A DNA stretch of 64,000 bases from Ruminococcus sp. (GCF_024684275.1 NZ_JAIKXF010000106.1:5212-69211); one strand, 5' to 3'; shown: positions 7,634 to 17,222, counted from the stretch's first letter. Made by a program: numbers and translations. The notes: generated from the sequence alone by a model not told the origin.

Positions 7634-10438
7634 TTACAGATTTTCGTTTTTCAGTGCGTCTATAGGATTATCCTTCTTTATTTTGCTCATTGAGTACATC
7701 ATAGTTGCAAAAACCACAAGGAATACGCTGAGTACTGCGATACCTACAGCTCCCCACGGCATTGAGAAATAAGTATCGATTCCCCTGCTTATAGATATAT
7801 ATATAAGATATGTAACTATGGCTGACACGGGAAGTCCGTATAAAAGAGCCTTTGTACCGTAAAGAATACACTCAAAATTGAGCATTTTCCTCATTCCCTT
7901 TGCCGTCATGCCTACAGATTTCAGCATTGCAAACTCTCTTCTGCGGAGATTTATATTAGTAGTAATAGTATTGAATACATTTGCCGCTGCAATAAGTGAT
8001 ATAAGTACTATAAAGCCGTATGCAAAGACCTTGATTATAACGACCATATTTCTGCTTGTCTCAGCAGAAGCTGCATAGTTGATGAGGAAACCATTGTATA
8101 TCTCTTTTTCATTTAAAACTTTTTCAAGTGCATCAAATCCTCCGTAAATATCGTCCGAATTTATTGAGAATTCAATGCCTGAGCTTTCATATCCCTGTTC
8201 ACCGAAAATCGTTTTGCCGGCACTGTATGGATAAATTATACAGCTGCTGTAATAGTTGAAAAAGAACGGCTCTTCGTCAAGGACCTTGCCGACCTTGATA
8301 GTAACCTCATCTGAGCACTCAGATTCATCGACCTCAATGCTGTCAAATCCTTCCTCTGATCTGTATATCACTTTTCCGTCAATGTGTGTTTCCGACAAAT
8401 AATAGCCATTTATATTGTCATAGGTATTAAATTCAGCCTCAAATCTATCTGACTTAAATACCTTATGACGTACCATTCTGCCTGTTTCAGTGTCAAGATC
8501 AAAGGAATTATCAAAAGCAATACCAACAGGATCTTCCGCATTCATAAACTCATTCTCGGAAAGTCCATGCTCCTTGACAAAATTATTATATGTCTCATCG
8601 TCTACAAAGCATATGTTTACCCCTACTGTTCTTTTTCCGTCCTTTGAACTCATTGTGTTATTATCATTCCGGTCAGTCTTTATAAAATCCTTCGTCAGAT
8701 ATTTTTCATCGATATATACATTATAAGGATTCTGATTATAATAGCTTGCTCCGGTGATATGCTCGGTATTCTTTATAATTCTGAGAAGCTCATCGGGCGA
8801 GACCTTTGTTTCTTCCTCCTCATTACCATTATTATAAAGACTATATATGTAATCTGTCTTGAAAGTGCTGTAGGCATCATTTACCGAGTTTACAAGATAA
8901 GATGTGAATGCATAAGACGAAATAAAGAGAACTATACTCATAAACAAACTGATTATAGTTGCACGGTACTTCTTTTTGCTTCTCTTGAAGTATTTGTGTG
9001 CAAGCATTCCCGAAAGTCCGAAAACCTTGAAAATGATCTTCGGAGTTTTCACGTGCTTTGGCTGCTTTATATCAGAATTCTGACGAATAGCCTCAACAGC
9101 TGTTATTTTTGTTGCCCTTACAGAGGGGATCCATGCAGATATTCTTATAGTCACAAAAGCGATAATGCTGGCAGCGATAAGTGCTGTGGGAGAAACGCAT
9201 ACACGCATAGGCTCTCTGTAATCATCTTCCGAAAAAAAGGTGAATCTGCTGCCGATAGCAAGAAAAGTAACCCACATACCGAGGATTCCCAAGCCGATAC
9301 CAAGAGGTATACCGATAAAGCTGAGAGTTGTTGCTTCAAAGCGCACCATTTTGCGGAGCTGCTTCTTTGTAGCACCAATTGACGAAAGAAGTCCGAACTG
9401 CTTTGTTCTTTCTGAAACAGATATAGAAAAAGCATTGTAAATGAGCATTATTGAACCGAACATGATAAGTCCGATAACTACTGCCATAAGACCGTATATC
9501 ATTCCATAGAAGCTTGCATATTTTGAAACGCCTCTGAACATGAGAAGATCACTGTGAGTTTTACTGCTCATGCCATTATCCTCAAAGCCGTTTTCTTTCA
9601 TAAAGTCATAGATGTCACCCATGTGCTTCATGCGGTAAAACACTGTATAATATGTATCCTCGGTATATTTATCGGGAACTGTCAGTGCTGTATATCCGGG
9701 AGCAAATGTATCCTCAAATTCAGGGCGCATATAAAATCCGACAACGGTATACTCTCTCGTATCCTTTATATTGAGCTTTTCAGCATTGATAGTTTTTCCG
9801 TCCTTATCGTCAACAGCTACATAAGGCGTATCCTGCCTGAATATATAGCTGTTGATGAGGTCAAGATTCCCCTTTACAAGGCTGTCTAAATCCAGACTAT
9901 CCTTCAGAGCATAGTCCATTTCATCTGTATCCATATTGATAAGCTCATCTGTATCGGCTACTCTGTCGCCTATCTCAAGCTTCAATACATCGCCTTCGCT
10001 GTAATATACCTCACCATTATCTGCCAGATGCTCAGGAAGCAATATTTCACTGCTGTTCTCGGGCATACGTCCGGATATAATGCGGATAGGAGCTATTCCC
10101 TGCTCGTCCTCCTGAAAGCCGGATATATAGAGATATGGCTTGTAGCTGTTTGTGCTGTCTATTTCAGCATAGCCTATGTAGCTTAATACAGCCTTATCCT
10201 TAACTTCATCGGACTCAACGATCTTTTTAAAGCTATCATTGTCGATGTTTTTCTCCATACCGTGCCATTTGCCTTCACTATGCTCAAAGTAAGAAATAGC
10301 ATACTGTCTTACAGAAGCAAAAGAGGTAGTAACTGCACAGATAAGCGCAGTTGAGAGCATTATGCCGATTATGGTAACAAATGTCCTTGTTCGGTTCTTT
10401 TTCAGTGATTGCAGAGTAACTTTATTGAAAATATTCAT
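7634..10438 (-). CDS. ABC transporter permease, FtsX/MacB-like, two extracellular domains
   Basis: 934 aa. The layout is one TM helix near residues 18-38, a large extracellular domain (about 40-310), three TM helices (about 315-450), one TM (about 490-510), a second extracellular domain (about 515-795), and three C-terminal TM helices. Each half carries an FtsX domain with SIGATKKQLRKMVRFEA or SVGMTAKGMRKMLNFE. It overlaps the ATPase gene by 4 bp and follows a regulator-kinase pair. The set resembles Bce/Vex-type modules that respond to or remove antimicrobial peptides, or MacB-type exporters of peptides or lipids. BceB proteins usually have ten helices and a single large loop, so an eight-helix, two-domain layout is closer to YknZ/VexP/MacB-type permeases. 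The substrate is unknown. Confidence 0.85.
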   Translation of the reverse strand: MNIFNKVTLQSLKKNRTRTFVTIIGIMLSTALICAVTTSFASVRQYAISYFEHSEGKWHGMEKNIDNDSFKKIVESDEVKDKAVLSYIGYAEIDSTNSYKPYLYISGFQEDEQGIAPIRIISGRMPENSSEILLPEHLADNGEVYYSEGDVLKLEIGDRVADTDELINMDTDEMDYALKDSLDLDSLVKGNLDLINSYIFRQDTPYVAVDDKDGKTINAEKLNIKDTREYTVVGFYMRPEFEDTFAPGYTALTVPDKYTEDTYYTVFYRMKHMGDIYDFMKENGFEDNGMSSKTHSDLLMFRGVSKYASFYGMIYGLMAVVIGLIMFGSIMLIYNAFSISVSERTKQFGLLSSIGATKKQLRKMVRFEATTLSFIGIPLGIGLGILGMWVTFLAIGSRFTFFSEDDYREPMRVCVSPTALIAASIIAFVTIRISAWIPSVRATKITAVEAIRQNSDIKQPKHVKTPKIIFKVFGLSGMLAHKYFKRSKKKYRATIISLFMSIVLFISSYAFTSYLVNSVNDAYSTFKTDYIYSLYNNGNEEEETKVSPDELLRIIKNTEHITGASYYNQNPYNVYIDEKYLTKDFIKTDRNDNNTMSSKDGKRTVGVNICFVDDETYNNFVKEHGLSENEFMNAEDPVGIAFDNSFDLDTETGRMVRHKVFKSDRFEAEFNTYDNINGYYLSETHIDGKVIYRSEEGFDSIEVDESECSDEVTIKVGKVLDEEPFFFNYYSSCIIYPYSAGKTIFGEQGYESSGIEFSINSDDIYGGFDALEKVLNEKEIYNGFLINYAASAETSRNMVVIIKVFAYGFIVLISLIAAANVFNTITTNINLRRREFAMLKSVGMTAKGMRKMLNFECILYGTKALLYGLPVSAIVTYLIYISISRGIDTYFSMPWGAVGIAVLSVFLVVFATMMYSMSKIKKDNPIDALKNENL

Positions 10439-11118
10439 TTGCGTATCACCTCATCACGGATTATGATACCGTCCTCGATAGCGAGTATACGGTCAGCCTG
10501 CAATGCTATATTTTCATCGTGAGTAATGATAATGAGCGTCTGATTGTACTTCTTATTTGAAAGTTTAAGGAGGTCTACGATCTCCTGACTGTTCTTACTG
10601 TCAAGATTTCCGGTAGGCTCGTCTGCAAGAACGACCGCAGGAGCGTTCATCAGCGCTCTGCCTATAGATACTCTCTGCTGCTGACCGCCTGAAAGCTGGT
10701 TAGGGAGGTGATTCTCTCTGCCTTTGAGCTTCAGTGTGGCAATAAGCTCATTGAGTCTGTCATCATTTATCTGCTGACCGTCCATAAGTACAGGAAGTGT
10801 GATATTCTCGGTAACATTGAGTACCGGGATAAGATTATAGAACTGGTAGATAAGTCCGACCTGTCTGCGGCGGAATATTGCAAGCTGCTCGTCATTCTGT
10901 GAGTAGACGTCCTTGCCGTCCATAAAGACCTTTCCCGATGTAGGCTTGTCAACTCCGCCGAGAATATGCAGAAGTGTGGACTTTCCTGAGCCTGAGGGAC
11001 CTATTATTGCAATAAACTCTCCCTTATTAACTGAAAAACTTACATTGTCGAGTGCGTGGACTTCATTTTCACCGCTGCCGTATACCTTGCATAAATTTTC
11101 AACTCTGAGTATCTCCAT
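10435..11118 (-). CDS. ABC transporter ATP-binding protein
   Basis: 227 aa. It has Walker A GPSGSGKST, Q-loop IYQFYNL, signature LSGGQQQR, Walker B VVLADEPTGNLD and an H-loop ITHDE. The sequence is typical of the LolD/MacB/BceA family of ATPases that pair with FtsX-like permeases. The start at 11118 (MEILRVENL) is chosen because AAAAGGAG lies 9 nt upstream; the reading frame stays open to 11160 but without a ribosome site. The stop overlaps the permease start by 4 bp, so the two are co-translated. Confidence 0.95.
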   Translation of the reverse strand: MEILRVENLCKVYGSGENEVHALDNVSFSVNKGEFIAIIGPSGSGKSTLLHILGGVDKPTSGKVFMDGKDVYSQNDEQLAIFRRRQVGLIYQFYNLIPVLNVTENITLPVLMDGQQINDDRLNELIATLKLKGRENHLPNQLSGGQQQRVSIGRALMNAPAVVLADEPTGNLDSKNSQEIVDLLKLSNKKYNQTLIIITHDENIALQADRILAIEDGIIIRDEVIRK

Positions 11119-11177
11119 AGTAACTGCTCCTTTTCTTGGTTTATGTACATATTCTATCATGTCAATATGACTGTACG

Positions 11178-11204
11178 GTGACTTTAAAATAACAAAAATG
11201 TCAC
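11178..11204. promoter_or_regulatory. Possible operator upstream of the ABC genes
   Basis: GTGAC (11178-11182) and GTCAC (11200-11204) form an inverted repeat with a 17-bp AT-rich centre. It lies about 60 bp upstream of the ATPase start. No convincing -35/-10 pair was found: TTGACA at 11160-11165 has no -10 at the right distance. The promoter may therefore need an activator such as the OmpR-type regulator encoded next door. Confidence 0.35.
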
Positions 11205-11207
11205 AAA

Positions 11208-11233
11208 AGAAAAAAGCGAGAAGATCTCGCTTT
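11208..11233 (-). terminator. Terminator of the kinase-regulator operon
   Basis: AAAGCGAGA / TCTCGCTTT stem with a 3-nt loop, followed by TTTTTTC on the minus strand. It overlaps the last bases of the kinase stop codon and separates the kinase from the ABC genes. Confidence 0.85.
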
Positions 11234-12239
11234 AAACTGTAGTTTCATAGAATCTCATGGTAAACATTGCACCGCCGTTTGGTGCATTTTCAGCCTTTAA
11301 CGTACCGTTCTGCTCAGTGACTATCATTCTTGCAAGTGCAAGTCCGATACCGAAACCGCCCTTGTCCTCTGATGTCCTGCCCTTATAGAATCGCTCAAAT
11401 ATATGCGGCAGGTCCTCTGATGAGATACCGCTGCCGCTGTCGGTAATGACTATCTCGGAGAAAAGTGTATTTTTCTTGCCGCATACCCTTATTGTGCCGC
11501 TGTCAGGTGTATGCTCCATGCAGTTTTTCACGATATTTCCTATAGCCTCACAGGTCCATGCCACATCACAGCTGATTTCGCCTTCGGCTTCTATCATAAG
11601 CTCCTGACCGCGGAGCTCTATAGGCACACGGACAGGAATACAGGCTTTATCAAGAAGCTCCTGCATACTTATATCCTCGCTGTGGAATTTTATTGTACCT
11701 GCGTCCAGCTTTGACATCTTCAGCAGCGCAGTAATAAGCCAGTCGATACGTGAGAGAAGTCCGTAGAGCTTATGAACGAGCTGCTCTCGCTTTTCATATG
11801 TAAGGTCAGGCTCTGACAGCATTGAAACAAGAATATTTATAGACGTAAGAGGCGTTCTTATCTGGTGGGAAATATCAGCAAGCAGGTCAGCAAGATAAAC
11901 CTTGTCATCGGTAAGGCGGCTCTGCTGTTCACGAAGTCTGACAGTCATCTTGTAGACCTCACTTTGAAGCAGCCCTATATCTCCCTCGGAATAATTTTCA
12001 AAATTTATATCCTCTTCTCCGTGAAGTATCCTGTCAATATCCGCCGAAAGCTTTGAAATGCGCTTATATCGGAAATACATACAGCAAATATGGATAGCTG
12101 TAAATACTGCGCATATGCACATCGCCGACAGAAAAAGCTTCTTATCATATGAGCGTACAGCCAAAAGAACAATGACCGATAAAACAATATATATTGATAA
12201 AGAGAGCTTTATCTCCGAATTCCTTAGCAGATTTCTCAT
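11232..12239 (-). CDS. Sensor histidine kinase, small-loop (intramembrane-sensing type)
   Basis: 335 aa. Two TM helices (about 11-28 and 35-57) are joined by only a handful of residues, as in BceS-like kinases that sense through a partner transporter rather than an extracellular domain. A HAMP-like segment is followed by HisKA with His125 in ADISHQIRTPL. The HATPase domain has N-box NIVKNCMEHT, DSGSGIS, FERFYKG and GFGIGLALA. The ATG overlaps the regulator stop by 4 bp. The neighbouring ABC pair is the likely partner; this is inference from family biology. Confidence 0.92.
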   Translation of the reverse strand: MRNLLRNSEIKLSLSIYIVLSVIVLLAVRSYDKKLFLSAMCICAVFTAIHICCMYFRYKRISKLSADIDRILHGEEDINFENYSEGDIGLLQSEVYKMTVRLREQQSRLTDDKVYLADLLADISHQIRTPLTSINILVSMLSEPDLTYEKREQLVHKLYGLLSRIDWLITALLKMSKLDAGTIKFHSEDISMQELLDKACIPVRVPIELRGQELMIEAEGEISCDVAWTCEAIGNIVKNCMEHTPDSGTIRVCGKKNTLFSEIVITDSGSGISSEDLPHIFERFYKGRTSEDKGGFGIGLALARMIVTEQNGTLKAENAPNGGAMFTMRFYETTV

Positions 12240-12907
12240 ATATCCACCCTGTAGCCCAGACCTCTGACAGTCTTTATTATAGTCGGATTTGCAGGATCGT
12301 CCTCGATTTTTTCACGCAGGCGCTTGATGTAAACAGTAAGAGTATTATCATTGACAAATTCTCCTGCAATGTCCCATATAGACTCAAGAAGCTTAGTCCT
12401 CGTCATAACAGCTCCCCTGTTATTGATGAAAACAAGCAGGAGTCTGTATTCAAGTGCAGACAGGAACAGATCCCTGCCGTTTTTGCTCGCCGTCCCCTTT
12501 ACGGTATCAACAAGAACATCGCCCAGCTGAGTTACAGAGCCTGTGCTGCCTGTAAGCCGAAGCACATTCTTGATGCGCGAAACCAGCTCACGGGGGCGGA
12601 ACGGCTTGGCTATATAGTCATCAGCACCAAGATCAAAGCCTGTTACTGTGCTGAATTCATCTCCCGAAGCGGTCAGAAAAATAACAGGGATACAGGTATT
12701 AGCCTTTATAGCCGAGCAGACTGCAAAGCCATTGCCCTCTGCAAGGGACACGTCAAGTAGCACAAGATCAAAGCTCTCATTCTCGACCATTTCAAGAGCC
12801 TTTGCCTGTCCATTGGCGTTTTTTACGCTGAATCCCTCTCCTGTCAGGAATTCTGTAAGATTAGCGATTATTTCTTTGTCATCTTCTACAAGTAATATTC
12901 TGTTCAA
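12236..12907 (-). CDS. OmpR-family response regulator
   Basis: About 223 aa. The receiver domain has VEDD (residues 7-10), Asp52 in LVLLDVSL and Lys in DYIAKPF. The C-terminal winged helix (about 125-223) ends RLREKIEDDP..IKTVRGLGYR. The start is taken as TTG at 12905-12907, because a GGAGC Shine-Dalgarno lies 10 nt upstream. The longer frame (GTG at 12961, ATG further in) would place the start inside the -10 region of the promoter at 12944-12972. It is co-transcribed with the kinase and probably activates the divergently arranged ABC genes. Confidence 0.92.
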   Translation of the reverse strand: MNRILLVEDDKEIIANLTEFLTGEGFSVKNANGQAKALEMVENESFDLVLLDVSLAEGNGFAVCSAIKANTCIPVIFLTASGDEFSTVTGFDLGADDYIAKPFRPRELVSRIKNVLRLTGSTGSVTQLGDVLVDTVKGTASKNGRDLFLSALEYRLLLVFINNRGAVMTRTKLLESIWDIAGEFVNDNTLTVYIKRLREKIEDDPANPTIIKTVRGLGYRVDI

Positions 12908-12943
12908 GGTGATATAGCTCCGTTCTGAATAATTGTCCATTAT

Positions 12944-12972
12944 ATAATAACACATCTGCACGAAAAATGCAA
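12944..12972 (-). promoter_or_regulatory. Promoter of the regulator-kinase operon
   Basis: On the minus strand TTGCAT (12967-12972), 17-bp spacer, TATTAT (12944-12949). It supports the TTG start of the regulator. Confidence 0.65.
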
Positions 12973-12980
12973 CGAAAAAA

Positions 12981-13009
12981 ATAAAAGCAGCTAAAAAAGC
13001 TGCTTTTAT
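12981..13009 (-). terminator. Terminator of the small lipoprotein gene
   Basis: ATAAAAGCAGCT / AGCTGCTTTTAT stem, followed by TTTTTTCG on the minus strand. Confidence 0.8.
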
Positions 13010-13028
13010 CTGAATGATCCCTTTGTAT

Positions 13029-13211
13029 TCACGCCTCAGCTGTATTCCCTACTGGTGAAGCATTTGCCTGTGTTGTACCATCGGCAGGAGACACATAAAT
13101 TACCGAATCGTTTACTGCTTCGCCCTCTTTATCAGTTACAGTCTCTGTACCGCAGCTGAACAATGAAACAAGGCTTACGCATAGTGTAAGAATAAGAAAT
13201 AGCTTTTTCAT
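13029..13211 (-). CDS. Small lipoprotein
   Basis: 60 aa. A lysine-start signal peptide ends in the lipobox SLFSC (Cys20), leaving about 40 mature residues rich in Thr, Ala, Asn and Asp with no recognisable domain. GAGAGGGGG lies just upstream of the ATG, and a terminator follows, so it looks like a complete short gene rather than a fragment. It lies next to the Bce/Vex-like module but has its own terminator; a functional link is speculation. Confidence 0.7.
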   Translation of the reverse strand: MKKLFLILTLCVSLVSLFSCGTETVTDKEGEAVNDSVIYVSPADGTTQANASPVGNTAEA

Positions 13212-13274
13212 TACCGATTCCCCCTCTCCTAACTGGCTTCATTGTAAAATATGAACCTTAAATCAATCTTAAAA

Positions 13275-14207
13275 TTAAGTTGACTTTTTGTGAACAGAAG
13301 TATTGACGATCACTATTCCTGCCGCTACAAGCAGCAGTGAAGCACATACCGCCAAAGGACCTGCGGCACTTTTTTCAGAAAGCAGCAAAAATGAAAGTAT
13401 AACTCCGAAAACAGGGTTCATAAAGCCAAAAACCGATATAGTCGAAACAGGATTGTGTTTAAGAAGGGTTCCCCATATTGAAAAAGCCGCTGCTGATACA
13501 AAGGCAAGATACAGCAGCATAAGAATTCCCTCGGCATTTATTGAGGTTATCCTGCCTCCGAATATAAAGCCGATAGCTGTCATAACGGCTCCGCCGAATA
13601 CAAACTGCCAGCCGCTGAGCATAACAGGATCATGTTTTGCAGAGTACCGCTTAATCAGAGCTGCCGAGAAAGCATACGACAGCGCCGACAAAAATACAAA
13701 GCCCTCGCCTGTCAGTCTGAATCCGCCGCTCATTCCGCTCAGATTAATAAGAACAACTCCCGAAAAGCCAACGATACAGCCTGCAACTTTTCGGAAAGTA
13801 AGCTTTTCCGTTCTGAATATCAGTGCTGCCACAAGTATTGAAAGAAAGACATTTGAAGCCGTTATTACCGAGCTCTTCATGCCTGTGCTTCGGGCAAGTC
13901 CGATATAGAAAAACGTGTATTGCAGTATAGTCTGAAACAGCGACAGCTTCATTACCTTTGGTACCTCATCAGCATGAGGGATAAGCGGTCTGCCAGCGAT
14001 AATACTTCCTATTAGCAATGCAAGAACGCCTGCTCCTGTAAACCTCAAACCTGCGTACAGCATCTGAGAGTATGTATCATCAGCGGTTATCTGCGAAAAG
14101 CCGTAGCCTATCTTTATACACGGAAATGCGCTTCCCCAAAGCAGGCAACACAGAAGCGTAAGCGGCAGGACCACTGTTTTCTTTGTAAGCACAGAACTGT
14201 CTTTCAT
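13275..14207 (-). CDS. DMT-family (EamA) transporter
   Basis: 310 aa, about ten TM helices arranged as two EamA repeats. The first opens with LLCCLLWGSAFPCIKIGY, the second with LSALSYAFSAALIKRYS. It belongs to the drug/metabolite transporter superfamily; the substrate cannot be predicted. The start at 14207 is chosen for AAGGAG 7 nt upstream; the longer frame to 14267 has no ribosome site and would begin inside the promoter. Confidence 0.9.
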   Translation of the reverse strand: MKDSSVLTKKTVVLPLTLLCCLLWGSAFPCIKIGYGFSQITADDTYSQMLYAGLRFTGAGVLALLIGSIIAGRPLIPHADEVPKVMKLSLFQTILQYTFFYIGLARSTGMKSSVITASNVFLSILVAALIFRTEKLTFRKVAGCIVGFSGVVLINLSGMSGGFRLTGEGFVFLSALSYAFSAALIKRYSAKHDPVMLSGWQFVFGGAVMTAIGFIFGGRITSINAEGILMLLYLAFVSAAAFSIWGTLLKHNPVSTISVFGFMNPVFGVILSFLLLSEKSAAGPLAVCASLLLVAAGIVIVNTSVHKKST

Positions 14208-14238
14208 ATAAAGCTCCTTAAAACATAATACGAGTAAT

Positions 14239-14267
14239 ATTATAGCACAGTTTGACGCTGTTTCCAA
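14239..14267 (-). promoter_or_regulatory. Promoter of the DMT transporter
   Basis: On the minus strand TTGGAA (14262-14267), 17-bp spacer, TATAAT (14239-14244). Confidence 0.65.
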
Positions 14268-14398
14268 TAGTAATATCCAAAATCAGTGCTTTTTACAAAG
14301 AAGATAATATTTATGAGAATAAATATGTAAAACAGGCTCTCTCACTTGTTACAGCATTATTATGGATATTGAGAGCACTTTTGTACACCGCATATTTA

Positions 14399-14427
14399 TT
14401 GACAAATCTGCCAAAAAAGTCTATAAT
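14399..14427 (+). promoter_or_regulatory. Perfect-consensus sigma-A promoter of the GH43 gene
   Basis: TTGACA (14399-14404), 17-bp spacer, TATAAT (14422-14427): exact consensus in both boxes. The Shine-Dalgarno GGAGG follows at 14448-14452. Confidence 0.9.
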
Positions 14428-14460
14428 ATTATCAACAAATTTCTATCGGAGGATATTGAA

Positions 14461-17214
14461 ATGAAAATCAAAAGAATTATGGCGGCTGCCCTCTCTGCCT
14501 GCCTTATGCTTCCTGCAATGACCGGACTTTCCGCAATTGCAGGCGGTACCCGTGTTTCTGTCCACGATCCCTCTATTATCAAGGACAAAAGCACCTACTA
14601 TGTTTTCGGCTCTCATATCGAAGCTGCAAAATCAAGCGACCTTCAGAACTGGAGGCGCTTCTCAAACGGCTATGCCACTTCTAATAATGTTGAGTTCGGC
14701 AATCTTTCACAGAATCTGAAAAAAGCCTTTGATTGGGCTGGTGAAAACTTAGAGGACTGTGAGGGCGGCTTTGCTGTGTGGGCTCCTGATGTAGTATGGG
14801 ACGCAGATTATATAAATACTGACGGAAGCAGGGGCGCATACCTCATGTACTTCTGCACGTCGTCAACTTATATGCGTTCGGTTATCGCATATGCCGCGTC
14901 CAAAAATATAGAGGGACCTTATACCTTTGTTGATACCCTTATATATTCAGGCTTTACGGGCAATGACAGCTATGCTGTCAGCAGCACAAAGAATGTGAAC
15001 CGCAAGTACACCTCAACAAATGTGGACGAGCTTATCGCACAGGGAAAGGTGACCTTCAATAACAGCTGGTTCAACAAGAATAACTATAATAATCAGCTTT
15101 TTCCGAATGCGATAGATCCGAATATCTACTACGATACAAACGGAAAGATGTATATGAGCTACGGCTCATGGTCAGGCGGTATTTTTACTCTGGAGATCGA
15201 TCCTGAAACAGGTCAGTGTATCCACCCGAAAACAGGTCAGACCTCTGACGGCAGAATGGTCGACAGCTACTTTGGCACCAAGATATCAGGCGGCTACGGC
15301 AAATCAGGCGAAGGTCCGTTTATCGAATACAATCCCGAAACAGGCTATTATTACCTCTGGGTAACATATGGCGGACTTACCTCCACAGGCGGCTATAATA
15401 TGAGAGTTTTCCGCTCTGTATCTCCTATGGGACCGTTCACGGATCCAGCAGGCAGACAGGCTGTGCTTCCAACGAACCCCAATCTTGACTCTACAGGTCT
15501 CAAGGTAATGGGCAATTATAAATTCAGCTCTCTCAGCAAAGCATATATGGCTTGCGGACATAACTCGGTACTGAAAGACGACGACGGAAAATGGTATCTG
15601 ATATATCATACCCGATTTGATGACGGTGCTGAGTTCCATGAGGTCAGAGTTCACTCCATGTACTTCAATGAGCAGGGCTGGCCTGTTGCTGCGCCATATG
15701 AGTACGCAGGAGACACTATCTCAGAAACAGGCTATAACGATGAGGATATAATCGGTGATTATGAATTCATAAACCACGGTACATCAACTGACGGAAAAAT
15801 AATAAATTACAGCAGCATAAAGCTGAATTCTGACGGAACTATCAGCGGTTCCGTTACAGGTAAATGGTCACAGGCACAGGATAATTCAGCAGCTGTGATA
15901 ACTATCGGGAATCAGGTATATTCAGGCTATTTCCTTGCTGCAAAGGACGAAAACGGTAAGAAAGTAATGTCATTTACGGCTGTAGGAAATAATAATCAGA
16001 CCATTTGGGGCGTTCAGACAAAGCAGTTCACAGGCAAGGAACGCTCAGGTATTGCAGATTTTACAGATAAAAACTCACAGCTCATTAATAAAGCCGATAC
16101 TGTGAGCGGAAGCGGTGCTGCGGTAAAGCTCAGCGGAACAGAACTGCTCAGCGGTGTTTCCTACTATATCATAAACCAGAACAGCGGCATGGCTGCAGAC
16201 CTGCCAAACGGAAAGCTTGACGAGGGCACTAATATCCAGCAGTGGGAACGCAACGGCAGCTGGGCTCAGCAGTGGCGCATCGTTGCTGTTGACAAGGACT
16301 ACTGTAAGATAGTTTCAGTAGGCGACGAGTCTATGTGTATCGCTGTGGCTCAGTCATCTTCCGACGACGGGGTAAATATAGAGCTCCAGAAATACACCGG
16401 CAAGGACAACCAGCTGTTCAAAATAAAGAAATGCGGCTCCGACTATGGAATAGTCTCCAAATGCTCCAATGATACAGGCGGACTTGATGTTTACGAATGG
16501 TCAAAAGAAAACGGCGGCAACATAAATCAGTGGAACTACTGGGAGGGCGGCTGTCAGCTTTGGAGCCTGTCCCCTGTTCATCCGCAAATTACCGACGGAA
16601 ACTACATGATACGCAGTATAGACAGCCAGCTATTCATGTTTGATATGCAGGGAAAACCTGTCCAGTTCGACGCTAAAGGAGTATCTGCTCAGCCTGATAT
16701 GTACGGTAATATGCCTTTCACTCTGAATGATCAGATATGGAGCTTCACAAGACTCAGTGACGGCAGCTATACTATCAAAAACCAGAAAGGTCAGGCTCTT
16801 GCATTGAACAGCTCCGGCAAGCTGACGGTTGAAACTGCCTCAGATACGGATAATCAAAAATTCAAGGTCATCTGCAACAAGGACGGCAGCTATTCACTGC
16901 TCCAGAACGACGTATGCATTGAAATAGACAAGAATAAGACTTCTGACGAAGCAGGCTTCTCTGCAAACAGCTTCACAGGCACAAATACTCAGAAATTCGT
17001 TCTTGAACCTGCTGTCCCTGAGGAAATCATCCTTCCGGTGAAAGGTGATGTAAACGATGATGGTATGCTGAATACTGCCGATCTGGTAATGCTCCAGAAG
17101 TATATCCTCGGTGCAGGAAAGCTCATAAACAGCGTCAATGCCGACATTAATGAGGACGGAAATATCGATATTTTCGATAATGTCGCTCTCAGGAAGCTGC
17201 TTATAATGAAATAA
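14461..17214 (+). CDS. Secreted GH43 arabinanase-like enzyme with ricin-type lectin and dockerin domains
   Basis: 917 aa. Signal peptide 1-27. The GH43 five-bladed propeller (about 30-380) has the putative triad Asp36 (VHDPSI), Asp219 (NAIDPN) and Glu284 (GEGPF), plus the family-typical GHNSV segment. The closest recognisable type is endo-1,5-alpha-L-arabinanase, followed by the small C-terminal beta domain those enzymes carry (about 390-540). Two ricin-B/CBM13-like domains follow (about 566-702 and 710-850) with QQW/NQW repeats. The C-terminal type I dockerin (861-917) has two calcium loops, GDVNDDGMLNTADL and ADINEDGNIDIFD. The enzyme is expected to be displayed on a cellulosome-like complex and to attack pectin side chains. 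The start is fixed by GGAGG 8 nt upstream; a longer frame from 14362 lies ahead of the promoter. Confidence 0.92.
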   Translation: MKIKRIMAAALSACLMLPAMTGLSAIAGGTRVSVHDPSIIKDKSTYYVFGSHIEAAKSSDLQNWRRFSNGYATSNNVEFGNLSQNLKKAFDWAGENLEDCEGGFAVWAPDVVWDADYINTDGSRGAYLMYFCTSSTYMRSVIAYAASKNIEGPYTFVDTLIYSGFTGNDSYAVSSTKNVNRKYTSTNVDELIAQGKVTFNNSWFNKNNYNNQLFPNAIDPNIYYDTNGKMYMSYGSWSGGIFTLEIDPETGQCIHPKTGQTSDGRMVDSYFGTKISGGYGKSGEGPFIEYNPETGYYYLWVTYGGLTSTGGYNMRVFRSVSPMGPFTDPAGRQAVLPTNPNLDSTGLKVMGNYKFSSLSKAYMACGHNSVLKDDDGKWYLIYHTRFDDGAEFHEVRVHSMYFNEQGWPVAAPYEYAGDTISETGYNDEDIIGDYEFINHGTSTDGKIINYSSIKLNSDGTISGSVTGKWSQAQDNSAAVITIGNQVYSGYFLAAKDENGKKVMSFTAVGNNNQTIWGVQTKQFTGKERSGIADFTDKNSQLINKADTVSGSGAAVKLSGTELLSGVSYYIINQNSGMAADLPNGKLDEGTNIQQWERNGSWAQQWRIVAVDKDYCKIVSVGDESMCIAVAQSSSDDGVNIELQKYTGKDNQLFKIKKCGSDYGIVSKCSNDTGGLDVYEWSKENGGNINQWNYWEGGCQLWSLSPVHPQITDGNYMIRSIDSQLFMFDMQGKPVQFDAKGVSAQPDMYGNMPFTLNDQIWSFTRLSDGSYTIKNQKGQALALNSSGKLTVETASDTDNQKFKVICNKDGSYSLLQNDVCIEIDKNKTSDEAGFSANSFTGTNTQKFVLEPAVPEEIILPVKGDVNDDGMLNTADLVMLQKYILGAGKLINSVNADINEDGNIDIFDNVALRKLLIMK

Positions 17215-17222
17215 TACGCAAA

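Noticed and set aside
8759..9382. Plus-strand open frame opposite the ABC permease
   Set aside because: Antisense to a clear FtsX-like gene; composition is Cys/Tyr/Arg-rich, as expected of a shadow frame.
11142..11165. TTGACA at 11160-11165 as ABC promoter -35
   Set aside because: No -10 box at 16-18 bp; a start would fall almost on the Shine-Dalgarno.
12194..12760. Plus-strand open frame opposite the regulator and kinase
   Set aside because: Antisense to both overlapping genes of a recognised two-component system.
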